Below are positions 33,192 through 41,962 of a DNA stretch of 64,000 nt, piece after piece. The translations under genes and the position numbers were made by a program. The stretch lies in NCBI RefSeq assembly GCF_000813745.1, contig NZ_JWLC01000001.1, forward strand, positions 1-64,000, in the 5' to 3' direction. Numbering within the stretch: the first letter of the stretch is position 1; each line of letters starts with the position of its first letter. This stretch comes from Leisingera sp. ANG-M1. GTDB taxonomy: Bacteria; Pseudomonadota; Alphaproteobacteria; Rhodobacterales; Rhodobacteraceae. The notes under the pieces are model-generated. The model saw nothing but the letters and a program-made list of their open reading frames with translations, was not told where the DNA came from and searched no databases.

Positions 33192-33893
33192 TTACTTTTC
33201 GGGCAGGTCCGCGAAACCCGGAACCTTTGCCGCCAATGGGTTGTCATGAGCAGGCTTCCCGCCCGCGCTTTCCGGAGGCTTCCCGCCGCCGCCCTTGCCT
33301 TCGTCGGCGACGAGGTAGGGGTTTGCTTCAGCCAGCTCTTTGGCCAGGTCGGCGAGGGTCGCCCCGCCATCGGCGCCATTCCCGATCATCGGGCTGGAGC
33401 CGTCTTTCGTCATGATTTTCGGCGAGCCATCGTCATGGAACTTGATCCGCGCGGCAGAGTACCCGGCCACCATGTCGATGCCGTCGGGGATGACACCGGC
33501 CTTGGCCAATTCAGCCTTCAGCTCGGAGATCGCGATGCCGCTCTGCAGTTTGCTGAATTTCAGATCGCGCTCGGTCAGCTCGCTCGCGTGAGCCTCTTCC
33601 ATCTGCTTGATCTTGGCCTGGAATTGCTCGGTCTTGTCGTTGCCGCGCGACGCCTCTTTCAGGGCCTCGTCATGGCCCGCGAATTTCTCCGCAATTTCTT
33701 CCGGCGTCCCCAGCTTGGCGTATTTGCCGGCGTTTTCGCGCTCTTTCACCAGGGCCGATTTCAGGCCGTTCACGTCTGCGTCGTGCTGCATGCCCTCCAC
33801 TTGTAGAATGAACTTCCCGTCCTTCTCCGCGTAAAAGGGCTGCAAGGCTTCGTTCACGCCCTCGAGCGTGTCCAGTACTGCTTTCAATGTCAT
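33192..33893 (-). CDS. scaffolding protein
   Basis: A 233-aa highly charged helical protein: coiled-coil-like residues about 45-140 (KERENAGKYAKLGTPEEIAEK, KIKQMEEAHASELTERD) and a Gly/Pro-rich tail (GKGGGGKPPESAGGKP). This is the standard shape of phage scaffolds. It is encoded 12 bp upstream of the capsid gene. Confidence 0.88.
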   Translation of the reverse strand: MTLKAVLDTLEGVNEALQPFYAEKDGKFILQVEGMQHDADVNGLKSALVKERENAGKYAKLGTPEEIAEKFAGHDEALKEASRGNDKTEQFQAKIKQMEEAHASELTERDLKFSKLQSGIAISELKAELAKAGVIPDGIDMVAGYSAARIKFHDDGSPKIMTKDGSSPMIGNGADGGATLADLAKELAEANPYLVADEGKGGGGKPPESAGGKPAHDNPLAAKVPGFADLPEK

Positions 33894-33934
33894 GGTTTAG
33901 CTTCCCGCTAGGTTGGTGGGGCCTCCCGCCCCGG

Positions 33935-35029
33935 TCAAATACGCCCGCGCAGCTGCTCGAGCGTCAGTTCCCGCCCCCGGCCGTCAACCAGATCACGGAA
34001 GGAAATCCGGCCAGCACGCCAGAGGTCTGCGCGGCCAGGCCCAAGTGCCTCATCCTGGGCTGCCTTGGATTTCTTGCTGAGCCAGGCCTCGAAAGAGGTA
34101 TCCGCCGGCACCTGGCCGTCCATCGCCGCCCGCGTGCCTTCTGGCAGCTCACCGATGCCGAAGCCCAGTTCCTGCCAGCTCTTCACCACCGGTGCCGACG
34201 TGCTGCGGCAGCCCCAATGGCGCTGCCCCGGTCCGTTATCCCAGGGCAGATCGTGATTGATCGGTTTGCGGTCTGGCAGCGAATACAGCTTCTTGTCCCG
34301 CACCGCGCATCCCAGTGTAGTCCGCAGATCCAGCGTGCTGGCCCACATGACGCCCTTGAGAACCTCCGCGTTGGCCTCATAAGTTGCCTGCCGGGCCCGT
34401 TGTGAGACGGCCTGCGTTGCCGAGCGCACCAGGGTTTCCGCGTGATGGCGGCTGGTCGCCATCAGCCCGCGCACCGGCTCCCCGTTTAGAGTGCCGCCGC
34501 GGACACGGCGGATCAGCTGGCCGATGGTTTCGCCCTGCGCCAAGCCAAGGCGCATCTGATCAGTGAAGCGCTGCAGCGTATCGCCCGCCTGGCGCTCCCA
34601 CCATTCCGTCACCGGCGCCCCCTGCACCAGAACCCCGTTCAGGAGCGCCGACAGCTGGCCGCGGGTCATTCCATCCGTCATGAGGTGCACCCCGGCCGCA
34701 GTGTTGACTGAAGACGCGGCAAAAGCCGCCTCCAGTTCAGCCAGCTCCCGCAACTCCCCGATCAGCTCCGCGCCGTGGGACCGGTATCCGGCCCGGATCG
34801 TCTCCCTGACCTGCTTCAGCAGCGCTGCCAGACGCTTTGCCCGGTAGCTGGCGCGCGCAACCCCGGTGGGGTCGATCCTGGCCAGCTGCGCTGCGATCTC
34901 TGCTTCCAGCTCTTTCAGGAACCGGGCTGCGTCCCGGCGCTGGCCTGCGGTGAAGCGTTGCAGATCCAGCGCCCGGTCCGTGATCAGGTCCAGGATCCGC
35001 GTGTTAATCCCGCCGCCGTCAGGTGGCAT
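33935..35029 (-). CDS. MuF-like phage head morphogenesis protein
   Basis: A 364-aa protein. The N-terminal helices lead to a MuF-type domain with RTVVRSATQAVSQRARQATYEAN-like wording, then WASTLDLRTTLGCAVRDKKLY and GQRHWGCRS, which supply the conserved C..C..H-type residues of the SPP1 gp7/MuF family. It is a minor head protein injected or retained at the portal. Overlaps the portal gene by 11 bp. Confidence 0.88.
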   Translation of the reverse strand: MPPDGGGINTRILDLITDRALDLQRFTAGQRRDAARFLKELEAEIAAQLARIDPTGVARASYRAKRLAALLKQVRETIRAGYRSHGAELIGELRELAELEAAFAASSVNTAAGVHLMTDGMTRGQLSALLNGVLVQGAPVTEWWERQAGDTLQRFTDQMRLGLAQGETIGQLIRRVRGGTLNGEPVRGLMATSRHHAETLVRSATQAVSQRARQATYEANAEVLKGVMWASTLDLRTTLGCAVRDKKLYSLPDRKPINHDLPWDNGPGQRHWGCRSTSAPVVKSWQELGFGIGELPEGTRAAMDGQVPADTSFEAWLSKKSKAAQDEALGPGRADLWRAGRISFRDLVDGRGRELTLEQLRGRI

Positions 35030-36419
35030 CGCCCAGGCTCAGCTTGCTGCCTTGCAGGTCCGGCGCGGTTTCGGACAACCGGTCGAGCTCTGCCTCGGTA
35101 TCCAGGTCAGCGCGCACAAATCCGCGGCGCTTCATTTCCTCAAGGAAGGTCTCCCGCGACATGTGACCGTTGTTCACTGCTGCAATCATCGCCGTGAGCT
35201 CCTGCGCTGTCAGCAAGGAAACCCCGAAATCCTTGTTCACGCTGACCGCGGCGCCGGTATCGCCAAGCCCGCCGTAGAAGCCCATCCAGACCATGGCCTG
35301 CTCCAGGGCATCCTTCAGGCTGTCCGCCATCATGGAGAGCTGGCTGGTTTCCTTGGCTGCATCCAGCGCCTCACCGGTGGCCGACTGCGCCCGGGCGACG
35401 AGGAGCTGCAGACCGAGGGCCTCCATCTGGAATTCGAGGTCTTTAAGATCCTGGCGTCCGGACTCGATGGCCGCGCCGCTGTGCTCAACCCACTCAAGCT
35501 TTGCGTTGGGGTTACGGGATGTGGTGGCGCTGCCGGCACTGATGACCAGCGGCGCCTCATCATCCCGGCCTGCGGCAAACAGGATCGGAACCCGGGCAGA
35601 GTGCAGGATGTTCCGCTGATCGCTCTGGCTCTGCCAATGCGCGATATTCACATCGGCCAGATCTTCCAGCACCGGCTCTCCAATGAAGAAGCCGGTGCGC
35701 TCGGCGTAGAAAGGAATGACCGTGATCTCTTTGGCGGCGCTTTTGTATCTTTCGGCCTCCGCCCATTCTTTTTTCTCGTTCTGCCGGAAAAGGCGGACGG
35801 TGACGCCATCGGGCGCGCGGTCCAGCACCCGTACCTGCTGCAGAGAGACACTCTTGAATTCGTCTTCCGGGTCGTCCTTCTGCACCGTTTCCATGATCCG
35901 CAGCTGGGACAGCACGGTCACGTTGCCGATGACTGCCGTCTTCCAGCCCAGAACATCTTCGACGGTCAGGTGGACCAGGTAGGGCCGCAGGTTTTGCCGC
36001 TCCGCCTGGGCCTGTGTTACCTCGCCTTCGCGGCGCGGGGCATCGACCATGATGTAGCTGATACCGGCATCATACCCCTTCTTGAAAACATCCTTGGCGA
36101 AAGCACTCAGATCGCGGCCCTGCAAGTCCGCATTTTCGCACCAGGCCTTGAGCTTCTCCGGCGCGCCTTCTGTCAGTTCCACCGGCTTGTCGAACACTTT
36201 GCCGGTCATGTCCCGCACGGTCTTCTTGTAGCCGTTGAACAGGAAGGTGCTGTTCTTGCGCGCCTTGTAGGCCTCGTCACTCTCGCTTGGGAACTTAGGA
36301 AGGTAGGTCTCGCCCTTCGATCGCATGGCATCCGTGCCGCCCATCAGAGCACGGCCTTTGGCAGCTGCCTGGACCATCGCTGAGACAGCCTCTGTGCGTT
36401 GGGCAACGGTATCGGTCAA
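35019..36419 (-). CDS. portal protein (DUF4055 type)
   Basis: A 466-aa portal. Family marks include YLPKFPSESDEAYKARKNSTFLFN near the N-terminus, GYDAGISYIMVDAPRR, and a stem region LADVNIAHWQSQSDQRNILHSARVPILF. It forms the dodecameric channel for DNA packaging. It overlaps the terminase stop by 4 bp. Confidence 0.92.
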   Translation of the reverse strand: MTDTVAQRTEAVSAMVQAAAKGRALMGGTDAMRSKGETYLPKFPSESDEAYKARKNSTFLFNGYKKTVRDMTGKVFDKPVELTEGAPEKLKAWCENADLQGRDLSAFAKDVFKKGYDAGISYIMVDAPRREGEVTQAQAERQNLRPYLVHLTVEDVLGWKTAVIGNVTVLSQLRIMETVQKDDPEDEFKSVSLQQVRVLDRAPDGVTVRLFRQNEKKEWAEAERYKSAAKEITVIPFYAERTGFFIGEPVLEDLADVNIAHWQSQSDQRNILHSARVPILFAAGRDDEAPLVISAGSATTSRNPNAKLEWVEHSGAAIESGRQDLKDLEFQMEALGLQLLVARAQSATGEALDAAKETSQLSMMADSLKDALEQAMVWMGFYGGLGDTGAAVSVNKDFGVSLLTAQELTAMIAAVNNGHMSRETFLEEMKRRGFVRADLDTEAELDRLSETAPDLQGSKLSLGDAT

Positions 36420-37675
36420 AGCCTGAGCTCCTGCACTTTGAAGGTTGGTTTCACAACCGGCATTCTTTGATGGACGAAATAGCCGCCCGCATCCGGGTGG
36501 TGGTCATGCCCGCCGGATTTGTCGGGCTCGCCATTGTTGTCGTAAGCCTGCTGCTCCAGCGCTTCGGCATAGGCCTTGCAGCGCAGCGCGTTCACAAACA
36601 GCCGACCTTTCTCGAAGGCCGTGTTGACCGCAAGGATCCGGTCTTTCACCGGCGGGTTGGCTTCCGGCGCCCGGATGGAGAACCCGGCCTGCCGCAGCAG
36701 CTCGATATCCGACGTGCTGGCGTTCACCGTTTTCCGGCTGCCGCCGCTAGCATCGGGGTAAACCGTGATGTGATGGCCCTCGTACCGATCAGTGAGAACC
36801 TGGATCAGGTGCGGCGTGTCCTGCAGCCCCTGCAGCTCATCAACCGCGTGCCAGTTGTCGCCGCGCTGAACGAAGATCACCGACGCCATGTTGCCCACAT
36901 TGAAGTCCTGCCCGATATGCAGCGGCTCCCGCGGCTGGATGTTCTCCGTCGACTGGTGCCGCTGCCGGTCATAACTGCGGTAGACCGTGCCGCTCGTCAG
37001 GTTGACGAAGTCGCCCATCAGATAGGCTTTGATCAGCTCCTCAGGATAGTCTTCCAGCAGGGTTGATATGTAGTCCGGCGGCAGGAAATCCGCATTTTCG
37101 TGGGTGCTGGCCTGCACCATGGAATAATTGCTCTTCGGATCCCGCTTGAAGCTGTCGTAGACAAAGCGGAAGCCCTCAGGTGTCGTCGTTACACCAATAC
37201 CATTGACCACGCCGGGAATGACCAGGCGCATCCGGGCGATGATTTTGCGCCAAGCGGCCTGAGCCTTATCCTTGGAGAGGATATCGATCTCATCCACCAG
37301 CGCGCGGGCGATCTTAAACCCGACGATGCCCCCAGGATCATCCATCGACCGGCAGATGGTGGTGCCGTAATATGCCCGGCCGCGGTAGAGTTCGACCTCC
37401 TTGTCGCTCGTTTTGATCCTGGTGGAGAACCCAAGCGTGAACGCGGCCTCGTCCATGGTCGGCCAGAAGGTATCCCTGATGTCCCGGTAGGTCGGTGCGA
37501 AGTAGCCCTGAACCGTCTTCGGATGCCTGCCAGCGAAGAGGCCGAGATCCAGGCAGCCGACATAGGTTTTGCCCGATCCGAACCCGCCGACATAAGCGCG
37601 GAACTTGGTATTCAGCCCGGAGAGAAAGATCCCCTGCGGCGCGCTAACTGTCAGATCGTGTGACACGGACGTCAC
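36416..37675 (-). CDS. terminase large subunit
   Basis: A 419-aa packaging ATPase/nuclease. Walker A is GGFGSGKT (30-37) and Walker B ALVDEID with D128-E129. The motif TTTPEGFRFVYDSF follows as coupling region, and the C-terminal nuclease part has FNVGNMASVI and YPDASG acidic residues. It overlaps the small subunit gene by 32 bp. Confidence 0.95.
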   Translation of the reverse strand: MTSVSHDLTVSAPQGIFLSGLNTKFRAYVGGFGSGKTYVGCLDLGLFAGRHPKTVQGYFAPTYRDIRDTFWPTMDEAAFTLGFSTRIKTSDKEVELYRGRAYYGTTICRSMDDPGGIVGFKIARALVDEIDILSKDKAQAAWRKIIARMRLVIPGVVNGIGVTTTPEGFRFVYDSFKRDPKSNYSMVQASTHENADFLPPDYISTLLEDYPEELIKAYLMGDFVNLTSGTVYRSYDRQRHQSTENIQPREPLHIGQDFNVGNMASVIFVQRGDNWHAVDELQGLQDTPHLIQVLTDRYEGHHITVYPDASGGSRKTVNASTSDIELLRQAGFSIRAPEANPPVKDRILAVNTAFEKGRLFVNALRCKAYAEALEQQAYDNNGEPDKSGGHDHHPDAGGYFVHQRMPVVKPTFKVQELRL

Positions 37676-38213
37676 CGACCGGAGCGGCTGTTTTGATGTT
37701 GATGTTCAGCGCGGGGGCATCGTCTTCCCCTGCCCCGGATCCATTCAGCATGCCAAGGTGGCGGGCGATCTTGTCCAGCGCGCTGAGCTTGTCGTGCATC
37801 TTCAGCTTCACGCCCTGGGCAGTCAGCGACACCTCCGAAATGGCCGCGGCGGTACCGTCGTCAACCTCGCTGCTTGGCTTCAGCTCCACCGGGTAAACCC
37901 CAAGGCCGTTCGGATCCGCTTCCTCCGCCTCCGTGTCAATCGGACTGCGCCCCCAGGCAACGGTCTTGCGGATGTCGGCAAACCCGATCCGCGCCAGTTC
38001 CAGCAGCACCCGCTCCTGGGTAATTCCTGTCTTCTCTGAGCGCTTCGCCTGGGCCTCTTGGATCGCTTGCGCGATTTCAGGTTTTCTCAGGTTTTCGTGC
38101 CCGACCGAATGTGCGGTTTTAGCACTGTAACCCGCCCTGACGGCCGCCTGCGTGGCGTTCAGGTCGATGAGATATTCCTCAACGAAGCACTCCTGCTTTG
38201 CAGTGAGCGCCAT
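37644..38213 (-). CDS. terminase small subunit
   Basis: A 189-aa Terminase_2-type protein. The N-terminal helix-turn-helix is clear: LTAKQECFVEEYLIDLNATQAAVRAGYSAKTA. The centre oligomerises and the C-terminus (IARHLGMLNG...) is family-typical. It recognises phage DNA for packaging, so the pac/cos site may lie nearby. Confidence 0.92.
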   Translation of the reverse strand: MALTAKQECFVEEYLIDLNATQAAVRAGYSAKTAHSVGHENLRKPEIAQAIQEAQAKRSEKTGITQERVLLELARIGFADIRKTVAWGRSPIDTEAEEADPNGLGVYPVELKPSSEVDDGTAAAISEVSLTAQGVKLKMHDKLSALDKIARHLGMLNGSGAGEDDAPALNINIKTAAPVGDVRVTRSDS

Positions 38214-38329
38214 GTTCGACTTCCCGTCTGTTGTGGAGATTGATGGGCTTCCCGCCCGGTATTGTCAGTTTTCGGCAACTGATCCGCCCCGATCCCGGTA
38301 TCCCGCCGGTGAGCGATGTTGCCTTTGTG

Positions 38330-38467
38330 CTATTTCCGCGCCGCTTTGCGTGCGGCATCGCTCAACTTGGCGATTTGCATGGGGCTCGGGTCATCCCGCC
38401 AGCCTGCCGGCTGTTTGCCGCCGCGGCGTGCGATATCGGCCAGATAGCTCTGGATCATGTCAGGCAT
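38330..38467 (-). CDS. 45-aa phage protein upstream of terminase
   Basis: The ATG at 38,467 has a GAGGTG ribosome site. The peptide (MPDMIQSYLADIARRGGKQP...ARKAARK) is basic at its end. It precedes the terminase small subunit on the same strand and is the likely first gene of the late operon. Confidence 0.6.
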   Translation of the reverse strand: MPDMIQSYLADIARRGGKQPAGWRDDPSPMQIAKLSDAARKAARK

Positions 38468-39185
38468 AGTGTCACCTCGGTATGGGGAAAGCGCAACGAC
38501 CCGTGCCCGGGCAACACAGGTGTTCAAGCTCTGGATGCAATGGAAGTGTCAGCGACGAAGCCCTTTAGCTCCGCCTGTTCCTGATTATCCCGTCAGGTAC
38601 GCCACGCGGCCGGCCCGGAGCCATGCGATACACGCGCAATTCGGTAACGGGCACATTCTACCATATCTTGTGCCTTCATCAAGTACTTGCATGCGAACAG
38701 CTGTAAGATTCGCGAGCAAGTCGAGCCCTCTACGGCCATCCCACGTCTGGCAATCTCTCACATGAAGAGCACGTCATTACTGCAACCTTGCAGCCATTCG
38801 CTGCGGGCGCAGCCAGAACAATGTCGAGTATCCGTTTTGTGCAGGACGGCGACCTTTGCAAATTCAAGAAGGCGGGTGCAGAGATTTCTGCTTCTGGGAC
38901 TACCTGCAAACTTAATGCCCCTTAAGCAACTCCTGGCAGTAACTCTGAGCTTGCCCAGAGTTTCATAGACTTCGTTCATTCAACTCAGGGAACTGACGTC
39001 AACGGCCGGGAAATTCGAACCCTATGAAGACAAGCGCGCCCGGATTGCGGAGCTTAATGCATTGTAATCGAGTGAGAGTTTTGACTGAGGGAGCAGCAGA
39101 TTGGCTTCGCCGAACCAAGTCCACCCTAAGAACATGGCGTGTGTTCATTGGGGTTACGGGCACGAAGCATCTTCAAAACCCGTAA
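38468..39185. other. gene-poor region upstream of late genes
   Basis: About 720 bp with lower GC and no defensible gene; a 73-codon minus-strand frame at 38,758-38,979 has no ribosome site or recognisable content. This is where the late promoter and the packaging site would be expected, but I see no clear consensus. Confidence 0.4.
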
Positions 39186-39623
39186 CTATGCTACCAAAGC
39201 ATCCTCAAGCTGGCTTTCATGCGCAGCCCAGAAGGCGCCCAAGTCATCGTTAGGCCCAAATGCACGACCCATATCGCTTACATAGACTAACGCGCCGACA
39301 CCATGGATCACCTGTAGAACTTCTCTTGCCTTCTCTTTTGACAACCCGAGGCACAGCGGATTGATAAAAAAAACTTCACTACTTGGGTTCAACTCACGCT
39401 GATCGATTGAGCATGCGATCGAGCGCTGCTTTCCTGCACTGCGCCTAGAGAAGGAGGCGCCGGGTCGAAAGTCATCAAACCAAACGTCTAGCTGATCAAC
39501 GGGCTCACCACTTTCCTTTGTTTCACGCAGACACCACTCATGGGCAACTGACAGTTGATCGACACTGCTGGGCAGCTGTGGATGAAGAGCAATAAATGCA
39601 GTTTTAGAGAATTTCCGAGACAT
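39186..39623 (-). CDS. unrecognised 145-aa cargo protein
   Basis: A soluble protein beginning MSRKFSKTAFIALHPQLPSS, with a patch VLQVIHGVGALVYVSDMG that faintly resembles a Rossmann-like or resolvase-like strand-turn. No family is recognised. It lies in cargo block 2 in lower-GC DNA, transcribed like the late genes. Confidence 0.6.
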   Translation of the reverse strand: MSRKFSKTAFIALHPQLPSSVDQLSVAHEWCLRETKESGEPVDQLDVWFDDFRPGASFSRRSAGKQRSIACSIDQRELNPSSEVFFINPLCLGLSKEKAREVLQVIHGVGALVYVSDMGRAFGPNDDLGAFWAAHESQLEDALVA

Positions 39624-39801
39624 TCCTTAGATCCGTATTCGCTACCTACAGTTAGCCAAACAGAAAGTACTGCTTGCCATGCACTGGCCCAATACGCTTG
39701 CTTCCAAAAGAAATGAAAGCAGAGTCATTCTTCAGCGCGGTTTTTGCCGAAAGCTCACTAGAGAATAGTGAATTCACCCCAATCGGGAATTGAAGTAGTA
39801 C

Positions 39802-40305
39802 CTACAGCCCCAGTTTGGACCGAGTTTCCACCACTTTTTTGTGGAACTTGTACCCTTCCTTCATCCCAGAATACGGCTTTAATCCGGAGAATTTTCCTGC
39901 CAATTGCCACCATTCCGGGTCATCAGGCCAGCTGCGCCAAATTGTGCCCCAGCGATCGACTACATGAGAAATGCACGTTTCATCTCCCGGACTTTCCCCC
40001 GCACCGTCTCCATCAGGCCAATACCAGGAAAGCTGATGGCACATTCTTCCATTAGAGTCGATTTTCCACTGACCTGCCCCTAAACTTTCACTGTTCTCAC
40101 CACACCAAGCGCGGGCTTGTTGATTGGGAGCGTAATATATGCCTCCAGAGCAGTTGTTGGCCCAAATGTCCGTGTTTCCAGCGTAGATTTCCGCTATCTT
40201 TTGCGGGTCTACGGGCTTGGCACTACGAGGTTTTGGATCTGCCAAAACAAGTGACGGGATTGCGCCCAGAAGGGCAGCGACCGTTAATTTCGCAGCTAGC
40301 TTCAT
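39802..40305 (-). CDS. exported DUF995 family protein
   Basis: A 167-aa protein with a signal peptide (MKLAAKLTVAALLGAIPSLVLA). The mature part (EIYAGNTDIWANNCSGGIYYAP..., KIDSNGRMCHQLSW) matches DUF995, a family of small exported proteins of unknown role common in alphaproteobacteria and related to exopolysaccharide loci. The ATG at 40,305 has an AGGAGG site. The position close to the polysaccharide genes supports a surface role. Confidence 0.78.
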   Translation of the reverse strand: MKLAAKLTVAALLGAIPSLVLADPKPRSAKPVDPQKIAEIYAGNTDIWANNCSGGIYYAPNQQARAWCGENSESLGAGQWKIDSNGRMCHQLSWYWPDGDGAGESPGDETCISHVVDRWGTIWRSWPDDPEWWQLAGKFSGLKPYSGMKEGYKFHKKVVETRSKLGL

Positions 40306-40426
40306 GTAAAACCTCCTAAGGTAAGACGGATGTGGAGTACCACCTAGACCCTTTGTGCGTTGTTTGCCTGTTGACACACATCCCTCGTTGTTGCCCAGGC
40401 TCGCTCAGTAACAGGGATACCTACCC

Positions 40427-41338
40427 TCAGAAAAGAAAGTTGGCTCCGTCGTCCAACTGCTCCACAGTCATGTTTTGCACAGTGACCGTGACATTTCCGA
40501 AATAGACGAGCACGTGATCACCTTGCTGATCAAAATCCACTTCATCCATGCTTGTCGCTCCGCTTATCACCCTGATCTTATCAGCGCCAACTTCGAAGTC
40601 TGTAATGACATCAGTGTGGTCGTTCGCTCGAAAAACAAAGATGTCATCGCCACCGCCCCCGGTAAAAACATCATCGCCTTGCCCGCCCCTAAGGATGTCT
40701 TTGCCACTGCCGCCAATCAAGTTATCATTGCCAGCCCCGCCGAATAGCTTGTCGTTTCCCTTACCTCCCGACAAGATGTCATCCTCAGAGCCGCCTTTTA
40801 GCGTATCATTTCCTCGTTGACCGTACAGGGCATCCTGGCCGTCGTCGCCGGTCAGCAAGTCCCGCCCGGCACCGCCCCGCAGTTCATCGTCTCCGCTGCG
40901 TCCTTGCAGCGTATCACTGCCAGCGCCACCGCGTGCGATGTCGTTACCTGCGCCTAGGCTCACAACGTCATCTCCGGCAAATGTTTTGATCGCCAACCCA
41001 GTACTCATATTCACTGAGATATTATCGTCCCCGGAAAACAGATTTTGCGCGAGCTGCCGTCCGGTCATGGCCTCGAAATCCGAAAACGGCAGCGAGAACC
41101 CTGAAATCGAGATGAGCGACACCTCGTTGTGAACATAAGATATGGAAAAGATCTCCCAGTCATCCTGATTTGAGCTAGCAAAATTGCCAGTCAAAGACAG
41201 AATGGACCCGTCAAGCGCAGTCATCTCGATTCTGGAGCTATCCTGCTCACTACTTACTGGCTCGACGAAGTCCTCAAAAGCCAGGAGCCTGATCAGTGAT
41301 GACGCTCCGTTCAAGCCGCCGATATACGCGTTTGCCAT
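40427..41338 (-). CDS. RTX-type calcium-binding secreted protein
   Basis: A 303-aa protein. Residues 1-120 are unrecognised; about 128-232 are RTX nonapeptides (for example GGAGSDTLQGRSGDDELRGG); then FVFRANDHTDVITDFEVGADKI, the usual capping segment. No N-terminal signal, so type I secretion is expected. It is divergent from the polysaccharide operon and may be a matrix or adhesin protein. RTX units resemble those of the hydrolase at 13,414. Confidence 0.85.
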   Translation of the reverse strand: MANAYIGGLNGASSLIRLLAFEDFVEPVSSEQDSSRIEMTALDGSILSLTGNFASSNQDDWEIFSISYVHNEVSLISISGFSLPFSDFEAMTGRQLAQNLFSGDDNISVNMSTGLAIKTFAGDDVVSLGAGNDIARGGAGSDTLQGRSGDDELRGGAGRDLLTGDDGQDALYGQRGNDTLKGGSEDDILSGGKGNDKLFGGAGNDNLIGGSGKDILRGGQGDDVFTGGGGDDIFVFRANDHTDVITDFEVGADKIRVISGATSMDEVDFDQQGDHVLVYFGNVTVTVQNMTVEQLDDGANFLF

Positions 41339-41962
41339 GGCATGGGTCTTTCATCTGGATGAACTTTATTTGCCCAAATCGATAGGGTTCTTGATCGGAG
41401 AAACAACTAATTTTTAATAAATTCCGCAATAACTGAGTTTATTATTCCAGATTCCTGATTAAAGCCGCCGCGGGGCGCGCAATGTTTCCAATCCCTGAAC
41501 TACACTCACCCCGCGCTGCCTGCGGGCAGGATTCGCGTGGCCTGACAACCGGTGAGAACGCGAACGCGCTGCGGTCTCAGACCTGGGTTTGCAGACGCTC
41601 TGACGGCAGTCAGGACTCAGTTAGAATACCAGAGCTCGCCTAATCATTATGCATTCCACTCAACAATCCGCCGAAGCACGGGGAATTGTCACCCCTATTT
41701 GGACCGAATGCGGGAAATTCGACAAAAATTTGAGAAAATTTTGACAAGCAAGTCAGCACTCCTGAAATTGTCTTCATTATTGCCTGATCTGCTTGATGTG
41801 CGCTGGGGAATTGTGGGGACAGGTCCCGCGCACCTTTGACGGCGGTGTTGGCTTGCTTGGGGGTCGGGGGACCGTGGCTTACAACAGTGTCTTTAGGCGC
41901 TTAGCAGGTGTGTGCCTGCCCGCCATTAATAAACAGTCCGGCTACTCTCGGGGGGGCGGACG
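41339..41962. other. divergent regulatory region of the polysaccharide operon
   Basis: 624 bp between the RTX gene and the synthase gene, no convincing gene. The first 100 bp (RTX side) are AT-rich; the rest is mixed. Promoters for both directions must lie here, but I can point to no clear operator. Confidence 0.45.

Noticed and set aside
17869-38213. The late cluster could be a gene transfer agent, given the Rcc01079-like proteins.
   Set aside because: A DUF4055 portal, MuF, frameshifted chaperones and a linked immunity, replication and recombination set point to a real temperate phage.
38758-38979. A 73-codon minus-strand frame.
   Set aside because: No ribosome site and no recognisable protein pattern.
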